Shown: positions 1 through 10,748 of the stretch, in pieces
Position numbering within the stretch: the stretch's first letter is position 1
How the letters are laid out: each line of letters starts with the position of its first letter
Source of the DNA: Rotaria socialis
Taxonomy: Eukaryota; Rotifera; Eurotatoria; Philodinida; Philodinidae
Length of the DNA: 64,000 bases
Reading direction: 5' to 3'
Assembly (NCBI GenBank): GCA_905331475.1
Contig: CAJNYU010004660.1
Location: forward strand, 23,436 to 87,435
Position numbers and translations under genes: made by a program
The notes under the pieces: model-generated
What the model saw: only the letters and a program-made list of their open reading frames with translations
Database searches by the model: none
What the model was told of the DNA's origin: nothing

Positions 1-430
1 CGTAACGTATGGTAGCGAAAGTTGGACTATCAAAAAAGCGGATAGAAGAAAAATTGACGCATTTGAATTGTGGTGCTGGAGGAAACTACTAAGAACACCA
101 TGGACCGCAAGAAGAACAAATCGGTCAATACTAAATGAAGTGAAGCCGGACTTCTCACTGGAGGCATTAATAATGAAGCTAAAGCTCAAATATTTCGGTC
201 ACATAATGCGAAGACAGGACTCGCTAGAAAAGACCCTGATGCTAGGAAAAATCGAAGGCAATCGAAAAAGAGGTTGACAGAAGATAAGGTGACTTGACAC
301 CATAACTGATGTCATGGAAACAAACTTACAAGAACTGAAGGAAATGGTCACTGACAGGCACGCCTGGCGTAATAACGTCTATCAGGTCACGAAGAGTCGG
401 ACTCGACTAAACGACTGAATAACAACAATA
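1..430 (+). mobile_element. 3' end of a degenerate RTE/BovB-like LINE
   Basis: Translating from position 8 gives the C-terminal tail of a non-LTR retrotransposon polyprotein. It starts YGSESWTIKKADRR, continues through FELWCWRKLLRTPWTARR and KYFGHIMRR, and ends near TKSRTRLND with a stop at about 418. This post-RT tail is characteristic of RTE/BovB-type and related LINEs. Two in-frame TGA codons lie in the conserved GRQ-R-W-LD stretch at about 274-294, where the family has Arg (CGA) and Trp (TGG), so the copy is dead. The stop is followed by a short AATAACAACAA tail, which fits a LINE 3' end. The 5' part lies outside the window. Clade assignment rests on motif memory only. Confidence 0.75.
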
Positions 431-447
431 TTGGCAGACAACGTCTC

Positions 448-1205
448 TTAGACGTTTCGATCAGTACTCTTCGCAACATTCATTGTAATTATTGCATAAA
501 GAGCATGAATACCGTACGAACGAAGGCCTATCAGAGTAAGCAAGACTTGAATGAAGACTATGATTGTTAATTGTCGATCAATTCGCAGACGCGCAAGAAC
601 AATAGTATTTTTTATGTTTCGATAAGTTAAAATTCCAAATGTCGCCACGATTCAGATAGATATACCACAGATAATAATACACACGAAAAATATGGCATAC
701 GCATAAAATGCATTACTGTTGTAAACATAATTTCCTGTTATCGGTGACATCTCATGAAAATATAACCGAAGACTGCCATGAAGCCATCATACAATAATAG
801 TCGACATAGAACTTCTATATGCGTTTCTCACGGTGCTGTCTGGCGAAATTTAATATGTTGGGATGTGATTAGGAACTGACCAATGGTAGTCAAACATGAG
901 CAAGTCGAAGAAACAGTAACGAAACTTGAGGTAAAAAAATACCGAAGCTTGCACCAAACAGCTGAAGTACGAAGCATGTCAATTTTGAGAAATGCAGCTA
1001 TGGTATATGGAAGATTAGACATTATAAACAGGTCACACTCGTGTATAACAACAATTAAAAAATAAAATGTACAAGGTGCCTTTTGATAATAGGATATAGT
1101 GTTGAACATCAAAATCGGCGTGAAACTGCCAATAATTCCACCAATGAAGAAAAAAAGACCGAGATAGAGTGCGACTAGTTGATTAATGAAAATTAACGAT
1201 GGCAT
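448..1205 (-). pseudogene. Broken rhodopsin-like 7TM receptor of a bdelloid-expanded family
   Basis: On the minus strand an ATG at 1205 opens a 125-codon frame. Its first hydrophobic segment is LYLGLFFFIGGIIGSF, followed by a second near FYFLIVVIHECDLF. It then has a WCKLRYFFTSSF segment with the Cys of the TM3 start and CLTTIGQFLITS at the position of the DRY-like motif. After about 830 the frame breaks. Homology resumes around 750-650 (SPITG in the second extracellular loop, then a TM5-like stretch interrupted by TGA) and again at 648-448 (ILTYRNIK, then a TM6-like segment). Order and motifs fit one class-A receptor of the kind abundant in bdelloids, degraded by at least one frameshift and one nonsense codon. 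Chemosensory function is inferred for the ancestor only. Confidence 0.7.
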
Positions 1206-2159
1206 GATTTAATCTGCGATAAACGTTTTTGTAATCGAATTACCACTTCAAAAACGTTCCCTATATAGAAGTGCACAAGAGCACAATATTTAACTATCTT
1301 GAGGTTGTGGGTGTACATAATCAATTTAACTGCTTTTATGCATTTGTTTCTACACACATGACTTTCCCAAAACTAGCGCTACTTCTTACTTTTTTTTCAA
1401 GTACTTCATATATAAAAATAGTGCTTAGGCGATGTCATCTTTCAATTCGATATGCAACCGTATTTGATTAAGATAATATTTTATTTTTATACAGAAGTTT
1501 TTCTACAAAAACTAAATAACCATAGCGCTTTCAACGAATAGTTTCATTTTATTGTTGTGAAAGAAAATAGTTTTGTACTTCGTGCAAAGATCTCAATAAT
1601 TTAGTATCGAAATTTCAAATAATTCTTATGAGCCTCTGCATCAAATATTCTTGACTTCCCTGTTAGCAATTATTATTTTTTGCAGGAAAGAACATACAAA
1701 ATGCACTCCGTCGTAGACTATTTTTCTAAAGATGAACTTGTATGATATTATATAAACGATCGCTGTAGTGTTTTACCGTGCCATTTCGAAGATCCTCTCA
1801 ATGCTTGAAACTTTTGTTCTGTATCTTCAGTATGAAATTACGAAGTATACTCTATTATGTCTCGCATCTAGATATGTACCTTCAAACAAAAACTAATTAG
1901 AAATATATGAAGAGAATCAGAAGAGCTTCTTAATTGCCTAATGACCAATACGTGACCATTGTTTGATGATTGACTTGAAGAATCATCATAATATATAGCT
2001 GAAAACTTAAGCATAGCATGTTTACTATCAGGCCGAAGCATCAGAGAATTCGATTAGATTTAAAAGTAATTTATCCAGAGTAAACTGTTAGGAGGTCTTA
2101 ACAAACTAGTTTCGCATTTTTCACGATTAACCAAAAGCTGTCTGGTTACTTTCAACTAG
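1206..2159. other. AT-rich intergenic DNA
   Basis: No open frame with recognisable content, RNA gene or clear repeat was seen. Short frames here look like chance. Confidence 0.5.
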
Positions 2160-2865
2160 ATGATGTTAGTGTATTTGAATCAAATACTGGATACTGAATA
2201 TTATATTTGGTACTTTTGTGCTTTGTTATTTGAAAATCTTAAGTAAAAAGTGCATTTTTCTAGTACAAGTAACTTTACTTTTACTTTCAAAATGTATTCG
2301 AGTACGAATACTGAGTACGAATTTACTTTAGAACAGGTACTTAGTACAAATGTACTTGAATGTCGTTGCTGATTGGTGATATTGATTTTTCAGTGATAAT
2401 TAAGGGGCACAGACAGTGAATATTTAGTACAGTACATAGTACTTTTGTACTTTTTTCTTAGAAAACTGTTGGGATAAGGCAATTTTTTTGCAGTAGAAGT
2501 GAAATTACTTGTATTTCAAAAATAAATTACGCTCTGAAAAATTCTCTTGGCATTTGGCTTGCAGAGACTGGGCAAGTACAAGTACAGCAAGTACAAGTGA
2601 AAATACTTGTTACTTACTAATTGTACTTTGGACTTTTACTCAAGTACAATTACTTAAGTACATTTGTACTGAGTACCGGTACTTAAGTAAAATTACCAAG
2701 TACATTTGAAACATTTATATGATCATCGATACATCAGTACTTGGTACTTGTACTTAAGTAAATTTGTACTAAGTATCGGTACTTAAGTACATTCGAGAAG
2801 TATACTTTGTACTTACGATTTTTAAGTAAAAAGTACGAAAATACTGAGTAATTGTACTCAGTATC
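2160..2865. repeat. Degenerate AGTAC-rich array
   Basis: About 700 bp are dominated by variants of AAGTAC, AGTACTTGTACTT and TACTTAAGTAC, densest at about 2250-2420 and 2570-2860. Because GTAC is its own reverse complement, the array reads similarly on both strands and has many short palindromes. No fixed period holds along the array. Open frames across it are low-complexity by-products. Confidence 0.75.
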
Positions 2866-3343
2866 CAGTCTCTGTTGGCTGGGAGGTAATTCAAAAACAA
2901 AATAACTGCTGAGAACGAAATATCCATCTTTCGTATTAAGCTCACTGGTCACATGGTATAAAAACATGATTTTCTCAAAAAGTATAAATAGATAAATTCT
3001 TAACCAAATGATAGATAAAGTATCTGATGAGTGTGAAACCAAGTCAAAATTGATGATTCCAAAGTAGTTCAGTTTTTACAATAAACTATCCTAAGTTTCG
3101 TTGTAACAACATAGTTCGAATATGTCGAACACTCGACATTTAGAAGACACTCAAGGAGCTGAATTCAACCATGAAAAAAAAGTCTCTATGAAGTTTGCTC
3201 AAATGTCGCATCGGCATTACCTTATGTATTTCATTTTCTCATTGCATTATTTTAGCAATAATCTATAGTTACATTTTTTCTAGATAACTAATCGCCATTA
3301 ACTTGTTTGACACGTACTTTTCGTTCAAACGACTTATTTCAAT

Positions 3344-4210
3344 TTATTGGCTACGAGAAAAACAATCGATTATACTCTGTAACAATGTACCTGCACATAA
3401 ATATAGACTGCATAGAAGCGAGAAAACTAATGCAACAAGAGCTGATCCGTATGTAATTAAAGTAATAATATAAACAGCAAAATCATATGTTTTCAGTGAT
3501 GATCTATCTGTCAGTGATTGACTTGCATATACAACTCCAGTGAGCAGAACAATAGGAGTTTCGATTACAATAAATAATCTTAATATTCCTTGCCATATGA
3601 CTTCTAAATCAATGTCATCCTCATCGTCGTATTCGTCCATACCGCAGCAACGTCTAGTAACTTCCTTTATCCCAGATAAACCAAAAAATGTTGATAATAT
3701 CATTAAAATTTCATAGTAAGTACCACGAAATGGTGAACTAGTATCCAGAAATAGGAAGAATATTTGCGTTTCAAATAATAAACCGTATGACACTACGCGT
3801 ACTGGTAATGTACAACAGTCTTCTGCACAATTCGTAAAACGATCCTTATCACCATTATCTCTCAGATATATTAGACTAATTAGATGAAGCATAATTTCCA
3901 AAAGAAAAAAGACAATTGCAACAGCAAGTAAACTAGTTGTTGTTGATAACATTGTTAAATATAATATTAATTCGACACTTTCTATAATCATACTGAACAA
4001 AACCGTTAATATTGGACGAACAAAAAGCGATTTAAATACTAGAGCACCACCAACAGCAAAGATTATAAAAAAGAAACGCTGTTGCTCATTTTCATCAAGA
4101 TCACTTTCTTGAACAATAAAATAAACGCCTATTTGTTCAGCAAGATTAAATATATCAATTAATATTTTCATTATATCAGCAATATTCTTCTTGCTTTTTA
4201 GATAATCCAT
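3344..4210 (-). CDS. Multi-pass membrane protein, paralogue A
   Basis: Single-exon frame of 288 codons with a good ATG at 4210. I see about eight hydrophobic segments, at roughly residues 9-32, 46-64, 68-89, 94-117, 137-156, 166-182, 209-230 and 245-278. There is an acidic loop (EYDDEDDIDLE) before the seventh, and cysteine pairs (CAEDCC, RRCCG) in the loops. No signal peptide is needed. It is not one of the transporter or receptor families I can name. Its closest relative in view is the gene at 6183-7052, same strand and same length. Shared landmarks include NLAEQIGVYFI, AVGGALVFK, SPFRGTYYE and DRSSLKTYDFA. Function unknown; a lineage-expanded membrane family is the best inference. Confidence 0.8.
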   Translation of the reverse strand: MDYLKSKKNIADIMKILIDIFNLAEQIGVYFIVQESDLDENEQQRFFFIIFAVGGALVFKSLFVRPILTVLFSMIIESVELILYLTMLSTTTSLLAVAIVFFLLEIMLHLISLIYLRDNGDKDRFTNCAEDCCTLPVRVVSYGLLFETQIFFLFLDTSSPFRGTYYEILMILSTFFGLSGIKEVTRRCCGMDEYDDEDDIDLEVIWQGILRLFIVIETPIVLLTGVVYASQSLTDRSSLKTYDFAVYIITLITYGSALVALVFSLLCSLYLCAGTLLQSIIDCFSRSQ

Positions 4211-6182
4211 TTTTAATATGTTATCCTAAAGAAAAATCGATAAATTTGATGCATTGAAGAGGAGACAAAGTTCTAACTATAATTAGTTAGATGTGTCTAG
4301 TGGAAAGTTTTGAAAACAAAACTTTATTATTATAAATATGTATGATTTAAAACAAACTTTTCGTACCAGAGTGGACGTACAACAACTAAAATGAATCGAT
4401 TTCCATGATCGAAATAGCTTGAATGTGGTAACATAGAATTCCTGAAAGCTCAACAGTTTCATTCAATTCGTTAGAATAAATATTTGTCTGTGACACCTTA
4501 ATTCGATTCACAATCTGTTCTGCCTCTGATTTGTCATTATGAAGAAAATTGAAGGATGATTTAATTTTCTCAGAGAAACTATTGCTATTACCATGATGGG
4601 TCACTATTGAATTCATCTTCACAAAATATTTCACGTGTTTCCTATGAAATACTTGCGATAAAATTTCACAAAATAACTATATATAATATCTGTTTGAAAG
4701 TGTAAATGTTTTCTCAATTGTGGAATTTATTCATCTCGAGTTAAGAAGATCAAAATCCAAGTTTCTAAAGAATGTTTCATGAATATAAACAAGTGCTCCA
4801 TTAGAAAATTATGAAAGACATTGCAATGAAATTCTACTTTGATTCTATCAAAGTATCATAACTAAAGCAATCTTACAATTTACGATGCAAATAAAACAAA
4901 AATAGTTTAAAAATAACATTCATGATTATATTATGACGCTATTTCTTCCTAGATCTAGAGAAAAAAAGGCATTCCTTCATTGAAATACTATACAGTAAAA
5001 GCGACTCATAATGAGCATTGCAAATACTCATTCACTTTGTATGTGTTATCCAAAATAAATAGTACATTAATAAAAAAACAAATCAACTGAGTGAACGGTT
5101 GATCTCATTCGTTGACTTATCCTTAAATCATTCAATGATACTTACTAAATCTTCATGTTCAATTTTTATCCGAGCATGTTTTACTTACTGAATTTAGTTC
5201 TTTCATTTATAAATCGACACTATGATCGATGCTGTTTGTTTGTTTCTTTCTATTGTATGAAATATAATCTTCGTAAAAATAAAAACAGCTTTTAAAGTAT
5301 ATAGGGTGGAGAAAAAGAAACATGTTAGTTTTTGGCAAGGCAAACAGAATTGAAAAAAACAGCAAACAAAAATAAAGATTTCTTCTGCTAACCAAATGAC
5401 ATTTTTAAGAATCACATTTCATGTATTGTAAAATTTTTTTTATAAAAAATGTGATGCCCGAACAGAATATATTCTTATAGGCTAATTTGCGCAATCGATC
5501 TGAGTTATTTGATGAATTTGTGTTGTTTCATGTTGGGCACAATATTATGAAAATACAACTCTTTCATTGTATTATGATCGAAACGATGCGACAGTAAAAT
5601 ACCACGGGTTCTATGTTTTTTCTATTGTTCGTCTTACTGTTTCGTCTACCTTATGGATATTAAATGTCCTTCACTTTCTTTTGTTTTAGAAGTGATATAA
5701 AAAATACTTCTACCATAGTTGATATTAGCACTTTGTATTCATAGCAGCTATTTTTTATTGTCGTGAAAGATGCAATCAAAAATTGTTCTGTGACCTTTTT
5801 TTTTCGCAGATTTCATCTGTCAATGGTAGTACGCATCATTCAAATAGGCTGATTGAGCATCGCGGTTGTGTTCGGCTTATAACAGAAGTCAAGCTGATAG
5901 ATATAAGAGAAAATTCTATGAACAGCGATTTATTAGTTAACATATATCGCTATTAGTGCTTGGTTTCACAAGGTATCATTTGACAGAAAAGCAATTTTAG
6001 TCAAATTTTAAAAGCAGGCGTAATTTTCAAAGTTGAAGCAATACCATCATTCCACAGTCATTCTTTGCTTTTCGGCGAGCATCATGAGAATGAATTCAGT
6101 ATAACTATTTTATGAACAAAAGAGAATTTGAACTATATTGCTGTTAATAATCGTTGGTCAAATCATTGTGGACACCTATAGA
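4211..6182. repeat. 5' flank of paralogue A and intergene; part of a tandem duplication
   Basis: No supported gene. A stretch around 5300-5510 aligns by eye with 8120-8330: shared words include GAAACATGTTA, an AACAAAAA-rich tract, TAACTAAACGACATT-like and AGAATCACATT-like. This is the same ~2.84-kb offset that separates the two membrane-protein genes, so the duplicated unit includes about 1.3 kb of upstream DNA. An 82-codon frame at 4386-4634 is not conserved in the other copy and is not called. Confidence 0.55.
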
Positions 6183-7052
6183 CTATGAGGAAAACACATT
6201 CTTTATGCCCAATACCAACGCACCTGCACATAAACACAGAGTACATAAAATTGATATAGCTAGTCCAAGAAGAGCTGATCCATACGTAATTATAATGACA
6301 ATATATATAGCAAAGTCATATGTTTTCAATGATGATCTATCTTGTAGCAATTGACTTGCATATACAACTGCAGTGATTACAATAATAGGACTTTCTAGTG
6401 CACTTAACAACGATAAAATTCCTTCCCATATTGTAAGTAAATTATTCTCGTTATCACCTTCAGTCATACTACAACATTTTGTGGCTATTTTATCTATACT
6501 CGTTAAACCGAAAAATGTCGAGAATATCATTAAGACTTCATAGTACGTTCCACGAAATGGTGAATTAACATCAAGAAATAAGAACAATATTTGTGTTTGA
6601 AATAATAAACCATATAAGATTACGCGTACCGGTAATGCACAACAGTTTTTTACGAATTCTTCGCAATATCCGTTATTTTCACCCCAAAGACCGATTATAC
6701 TAATCATGTGAAGCATAATTTCGACGGCAGAAAATACAATAACAACAACGAGTAAAGTAGTTGTATTTGACAATACTGCTAAATATGACACTAATTCACC
6801 AATCTCAATGGCTATACTAAATAAAACCATTGGTATTGCATGAACACAAAGTGGTTTAAATACCAGTGCACCGCCGACAGCGAACAAAATAAAAAAGAAT
6901 TTTTGTTGTTCAGTTTCATCCAAATCGTTTTCACGAGCAATAAAATAAACGCCAATCTGTTCAGCGAGATTCAACACATCAACTAAAATTAACATGATAT
7001 GACCGATATTTTTTCTGTTACCATGAATATCCATTCTGAAGATTTTATTCAA
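6183..7052 (-). CDS. Multi-pass membrane protein, paralogue B
   Basis: Single-exon frame of 289 codons from an ATG at 7052. It has the same plan of about eight membrane segments as paralogue A at 3344-4210 and shares NLAEQIGVYFI, AVGGALVFK, SPFRGTYYE, FSTFFGL, VVYASQ and DRSSLKTYDFA. The two are clearly homologous along the whole length but well diverged, and both remain open, which suggests purifying selection. The loop before the seventh segment is shorter and less acidic here, and the termini differ. No known family recognised. It sits about 2 kb from its paralogue as a direct tandem copy, with no intron in either. Confidence 0.8.
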   Translation of the reverse strand: MNKIFRMDIHGNRKNIGHIMLILVDVLNLAEQIGVYFIARENDLDETEQQKFFFILFAVGGALVFKPLCVHAIPMVLFSIAIEIGELVSYLAVLSNTTTLLVVVIVFSAVEIMLHMISIIGLWGENNGYCEEFVKNCCALPVRVILYGLLFQTQILFLFLDVNSPFRGTYYEVLMIFSTFFGLTSIDKIATKCCSMTEGDNENNLLTIWEGILSLLSALESPIIVITAVVYASQLLQDRSSLKTYDFAIYIVIIITYGSALLGLAISILCTLCLCAGALVLGIKNVFSS

Positions 7053-7518
7053 AATAGAATATTTCTAGAAGAAAAAATTATTTATAAAAATCATAATTAA
7101 TCCAATACATGGAAATTATTTGATGAAAACTTCTTCTGTAGACTATGGAGTCAGTAGGCAAACTATTATTATTTTCACTTCCAATGAGAAGTCAGCTAAA
7201 AAATTCAGATATTATTCACAGATGAGTAAAGAGACGATGTCGAGAAAAACAGAGTTAATATAATTTTAAAAAAGAAATATTTCTTCATATTTTATGCTTT
7301 ATTTTTGATTATTTATGCATTCTCAAAGAATTTCGAGTACAACGCTGATTTTTTTTCTTCTGTTCTGTGCCGATTCAATGACGTTCGTGACGAACAAATT
7401 GCATCGGTAATAACGAAAACCGATGAAAGTTGAATTCAGTTGTTGTTTAATTAGTGAATAGACATGAAATGTCTCAGAGTTATGTTTTAATATGTTGCCG
7501 ATGGTTACATCAGAGAAA

Positions 7519-7543
7519 TCCAAATCCAAATCCAAATCCAAAT
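7519..7543 (+). repeat. Short hexamer tandem repeat (CCAAAT)n
   Basis: Four consecutive CCAAAT units between the duplicated membrane-protein gene and its upstream flank. It creates a spurious Asp-Leu-Asp-Leu run on the minus strand. Confidence 0.8.
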
Positions 7544-10185
7544 AAAATGAATCACTGTTTGGATGATTTTAAAGACGCCAATGTTGACGTGAGATGGTCA
7601 GATAAATGTTTTTATGTTTCTTTAATGTTGGCTGTTGAAAGCTTACTTTGTATAACCAAAAATCGGTTAGAATAAGAATGAATTTAGCAACCTTTTTACC
7701 AGTTTATATATTTGGAGTTAGTGATATATGATTCCTGATGACAGAATATGTGCAAATTTTTTGAGGAAAAAGATTTTTCGACAAAAGTGAACTACTAAAT
7801 CGGACAATAATTAGTTGAATAGATTCGTCTTGATTTAGATACAAATTCAAAGTTCGAGTCCACGCGGAGAATCGAGAATTTAATCAAAATTTAGCTATGA
7901 CGATTTCCCTTGGCTGTATCTAGCTCTTATCGATACGTAACTTTAACCCTTGTTTTCATGTTATTGTTAAATGATTCAATAAAATTTAGAAATAATCGAT
8001 CCGATTTTCTCTTGCAATTGGATCTTCACTTGTCGGACTTTAATTTATCTGTTATAAATGAGGATTGTCATCGAAGCTATCTTCTTCTATTCAATCTTGA
8101 CGAGCAAAAGCCAACTTGGAGAACGAGAAACATGTTATTCTTTTTATTTCTTAGTCCATACAGAATTAAAAGCGAAAGAAAGAAACAAAAAAATGAATTT
8201 TTTCTTGGTAACTAAACGACATTGTTGAGAATAACATTCCATGCCGTACGCACCTTTTTTCATAATAATTTGAGTCCCGAAAAAGAGTTGCTCTTGTTTT
8301 GATAATCTACAACTGATCAAATCTTTCGCACGTATTTATCAGTTTTTGGATAAAAAAGAATTATATTGTTTCTCAGTTCAAATCATTTCTATTCTAATTT
8401 GTTTCTATCCAATTGAATTATATTTGTAAATGAAATCTGCACAATAGATTATTGTTTTCGACAAGCATCTTATTATGATAGAAAAGGTTTTCACAAAAAA
8501 CAAATCTATCGCTGTAAAAATGAGCAAACTGTAATTTTCGATCATAAAAACTCTTGGGTGACCATTGGAGGATGCACTAACAAATTAGACAAAATATCTA
8601 CGGGAATTAATGTGTATAATAATCAGTTGAAGTAATTCATGTTTTTTTCACCTTAAAGTCGGCTAGCAACAGTTTTCTAACGATGTTCTGATGATGTGTA
8701 AACATTCTTGAAAGAAAGTGTATGTGAAAGTTGGATGAATAAGACAAAAAATAAAAATAAAATTTGACTCTATTTTACCACGAGAAAGCTTGTGGTGGAG
8801 TCTCTGGCAAGACTAAAATGTGAAATTCACAACTTCAGGTCTGTGGTATTATGTCTAGGTTCAATATTCAGATTGAAAATATATTATTTTATTGTTTATT
8901 TTATGTAATCATGCAAATAATGTCGTAAATATCAAATGATAACACAACTTGTTCAGTTTGTCTCCTATTTGTAATAGCAGTGTTCTGTAGTATTTCCATG
9001 ATTATAATTTATTGCTTGATAGACGAAGGCAAACATACAACTAATGTTATCAACAATAAAATATGATATATTTATGAGTTATCAGATTGTTGCAGGTAAT
9101 CGTGAGTCATCACATGTGTTTAGAATACTTCGAAATTACAAAGTGGTTTAACGCTGAAATATCTTGGTATTGCCACATTGTCATTCTCGAAATATATTTT
9201 CAAGTTCATAAAAGTTTCATCATCGCATCTTTTGCATAGTTAGCGCTCATGGAAATGTATATATTTCATTTTATGTTGAATCTGCTATTGGTGTTCAATA
9301 GTGCTTACAATCAATTTATGAAACATTTACAACTAGAGAAAATAGCATAAGCAGGACATCTATGGTATTTATTAGATAGATTGCTTTGGGTTGGAAAGGA
9401 ATCGTAACCATTCCATGAGCACTGTAGGGCACGTTTAGTTGAGTAAGCCAATGTGTTGCAATTTTTCAGTATGAAATTTTGACTTGTTGAATGCAATTAT
9501 CGACGATTGCATGATAGTAGAAGCTTGCGTGCCATTTTCATTTATTTTTATCTCTACTTTTAGAGCAAAATAGAATCGTCGTTTTGTTTTCTAATGAAGT
9601 AGAGAGATGCAGAGGAAGTATATAGCGGTCGTTAATAAGTTTTCAAGTCAATTTCATTTATTTTTCATTATTCAAAGTTAAATAGACTGACAAGACTTGT
9701 ATTTATCAAGCGATGAAATCTGAATTATTATTTAAAATTATACTTTTATTCAGCCGAAATCGTTATTAACTAGGTAGGATATGAGTAAAAACGTGAAAAT
9801 ACGTCTGCCAATTTAGTTTTTCATTATATTCATATCTTAACTTTGTAAAAATGACAGCGTGAAGCCTATCTCAGCATCAGAGTCTGAAAGAGCAGACTGA
9901 TAAAAACAACCCATTGCAAGTGTTAGACAAATATGTATCTCATCCTGCCAGTAACAAACAAGTAGGAATGAGCTTGGATGTATATTTTTTTACATTATTT
10001 CTACACACGCACTTTTATTATAATTTTCTCCATTAATCATCGATCATTTTAGATGGTCGTTCAGTAGGTTACATCGCGTAAGAGATAAATCGTATTCCTT
10101 TGATTGAGACTACTAGAAATATAATTTATCGATGAATTTTTATCAGACTTCTTCTGAACTATAGTCTAGCCAATCAAAATCTTGA
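7544..10185. other. AT-rich intergenic DNA
   Basis: Apart from the duplicated flank at about 8120-8330, nothing supportable was found. Frames such as those at 7910-8215 and 9311-9496 lack conserved motifs or start context. Confidence 0.5.
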
Positions 10186-10204
10186 GGGTGTGGGTGTGGG
10201 TGTG
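10186..10204 (+). repeat. Telomere-like TGTGGG tract (G-rich on +)
   Basis: GGGTGTGGGTGTGGGTGTG: about three units of the hexamer TGTGGG, the bdelloid telomere motif. It lies 545 bp downstream of the RT stop codon. Confidence 0.7.
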
Positions 10205-10748
10205 TTAAGCTACCATGATATCGATATTTCATCTCAGCAACGAGCTTTTTCAAATGGCACCCGTAATGAATAATTTTCCGAAGAAAAAATTCAAAACAAA
10301 GTTGAATCTTTACTGTTACTTCGAAAAGTAATAAAAGATTGTTTCTGAAGAAGTGATATGTTGGATCTTTTGTAATTGTAAGGTCCAACGATTTGTTTTA
10401 TTGGTTGAACATGTTCAAAGTTTGGAGAATAAGAATTATCTGAAAGAAAAATAATTTCATAGGTTTATCGTAGAAAAATGTTGGCAACAAAAGTGTTCAT
10501 AGACGAATATGACTGCTTATTTATTTACATTGAATATTTGAAGTAGAATAATAGTAAACAGAAATAGACCCTAGCTTATAGTCAAAACATGTACTATAAG
10601 GCGTTTATTGTTCAATGATGGATGAGCATTGTTGGTTTCAATGTTGACGCGGTGATGGATGATGAGTGTAATATAATACGGATGATTATATCTATCGAAT
10701 GCGAAGAACGATGAGTATTTGGTACAATGAAAATTATCACTTACCTTT
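10205..10748 (-). other. Presumed 3' untranslated part of the Athena-like element
   Basis: No open frame, repeat or structural RNA recognised. By position it should be the 3' non-coding end of the RT transcript. Confidence 0.4.

Noticed and set aside
4386-4634. 82-codon frame upstream of membrane-protein paralogue A
   Set aside because: No motif, and no equivalent in the duplicated flank of paralogue B.
7323-7541. 72-codon frame starting with an Asp-Leu run
   Set aside because: The start is an artefact of the CCAAAT repeat; no conserved content follows.
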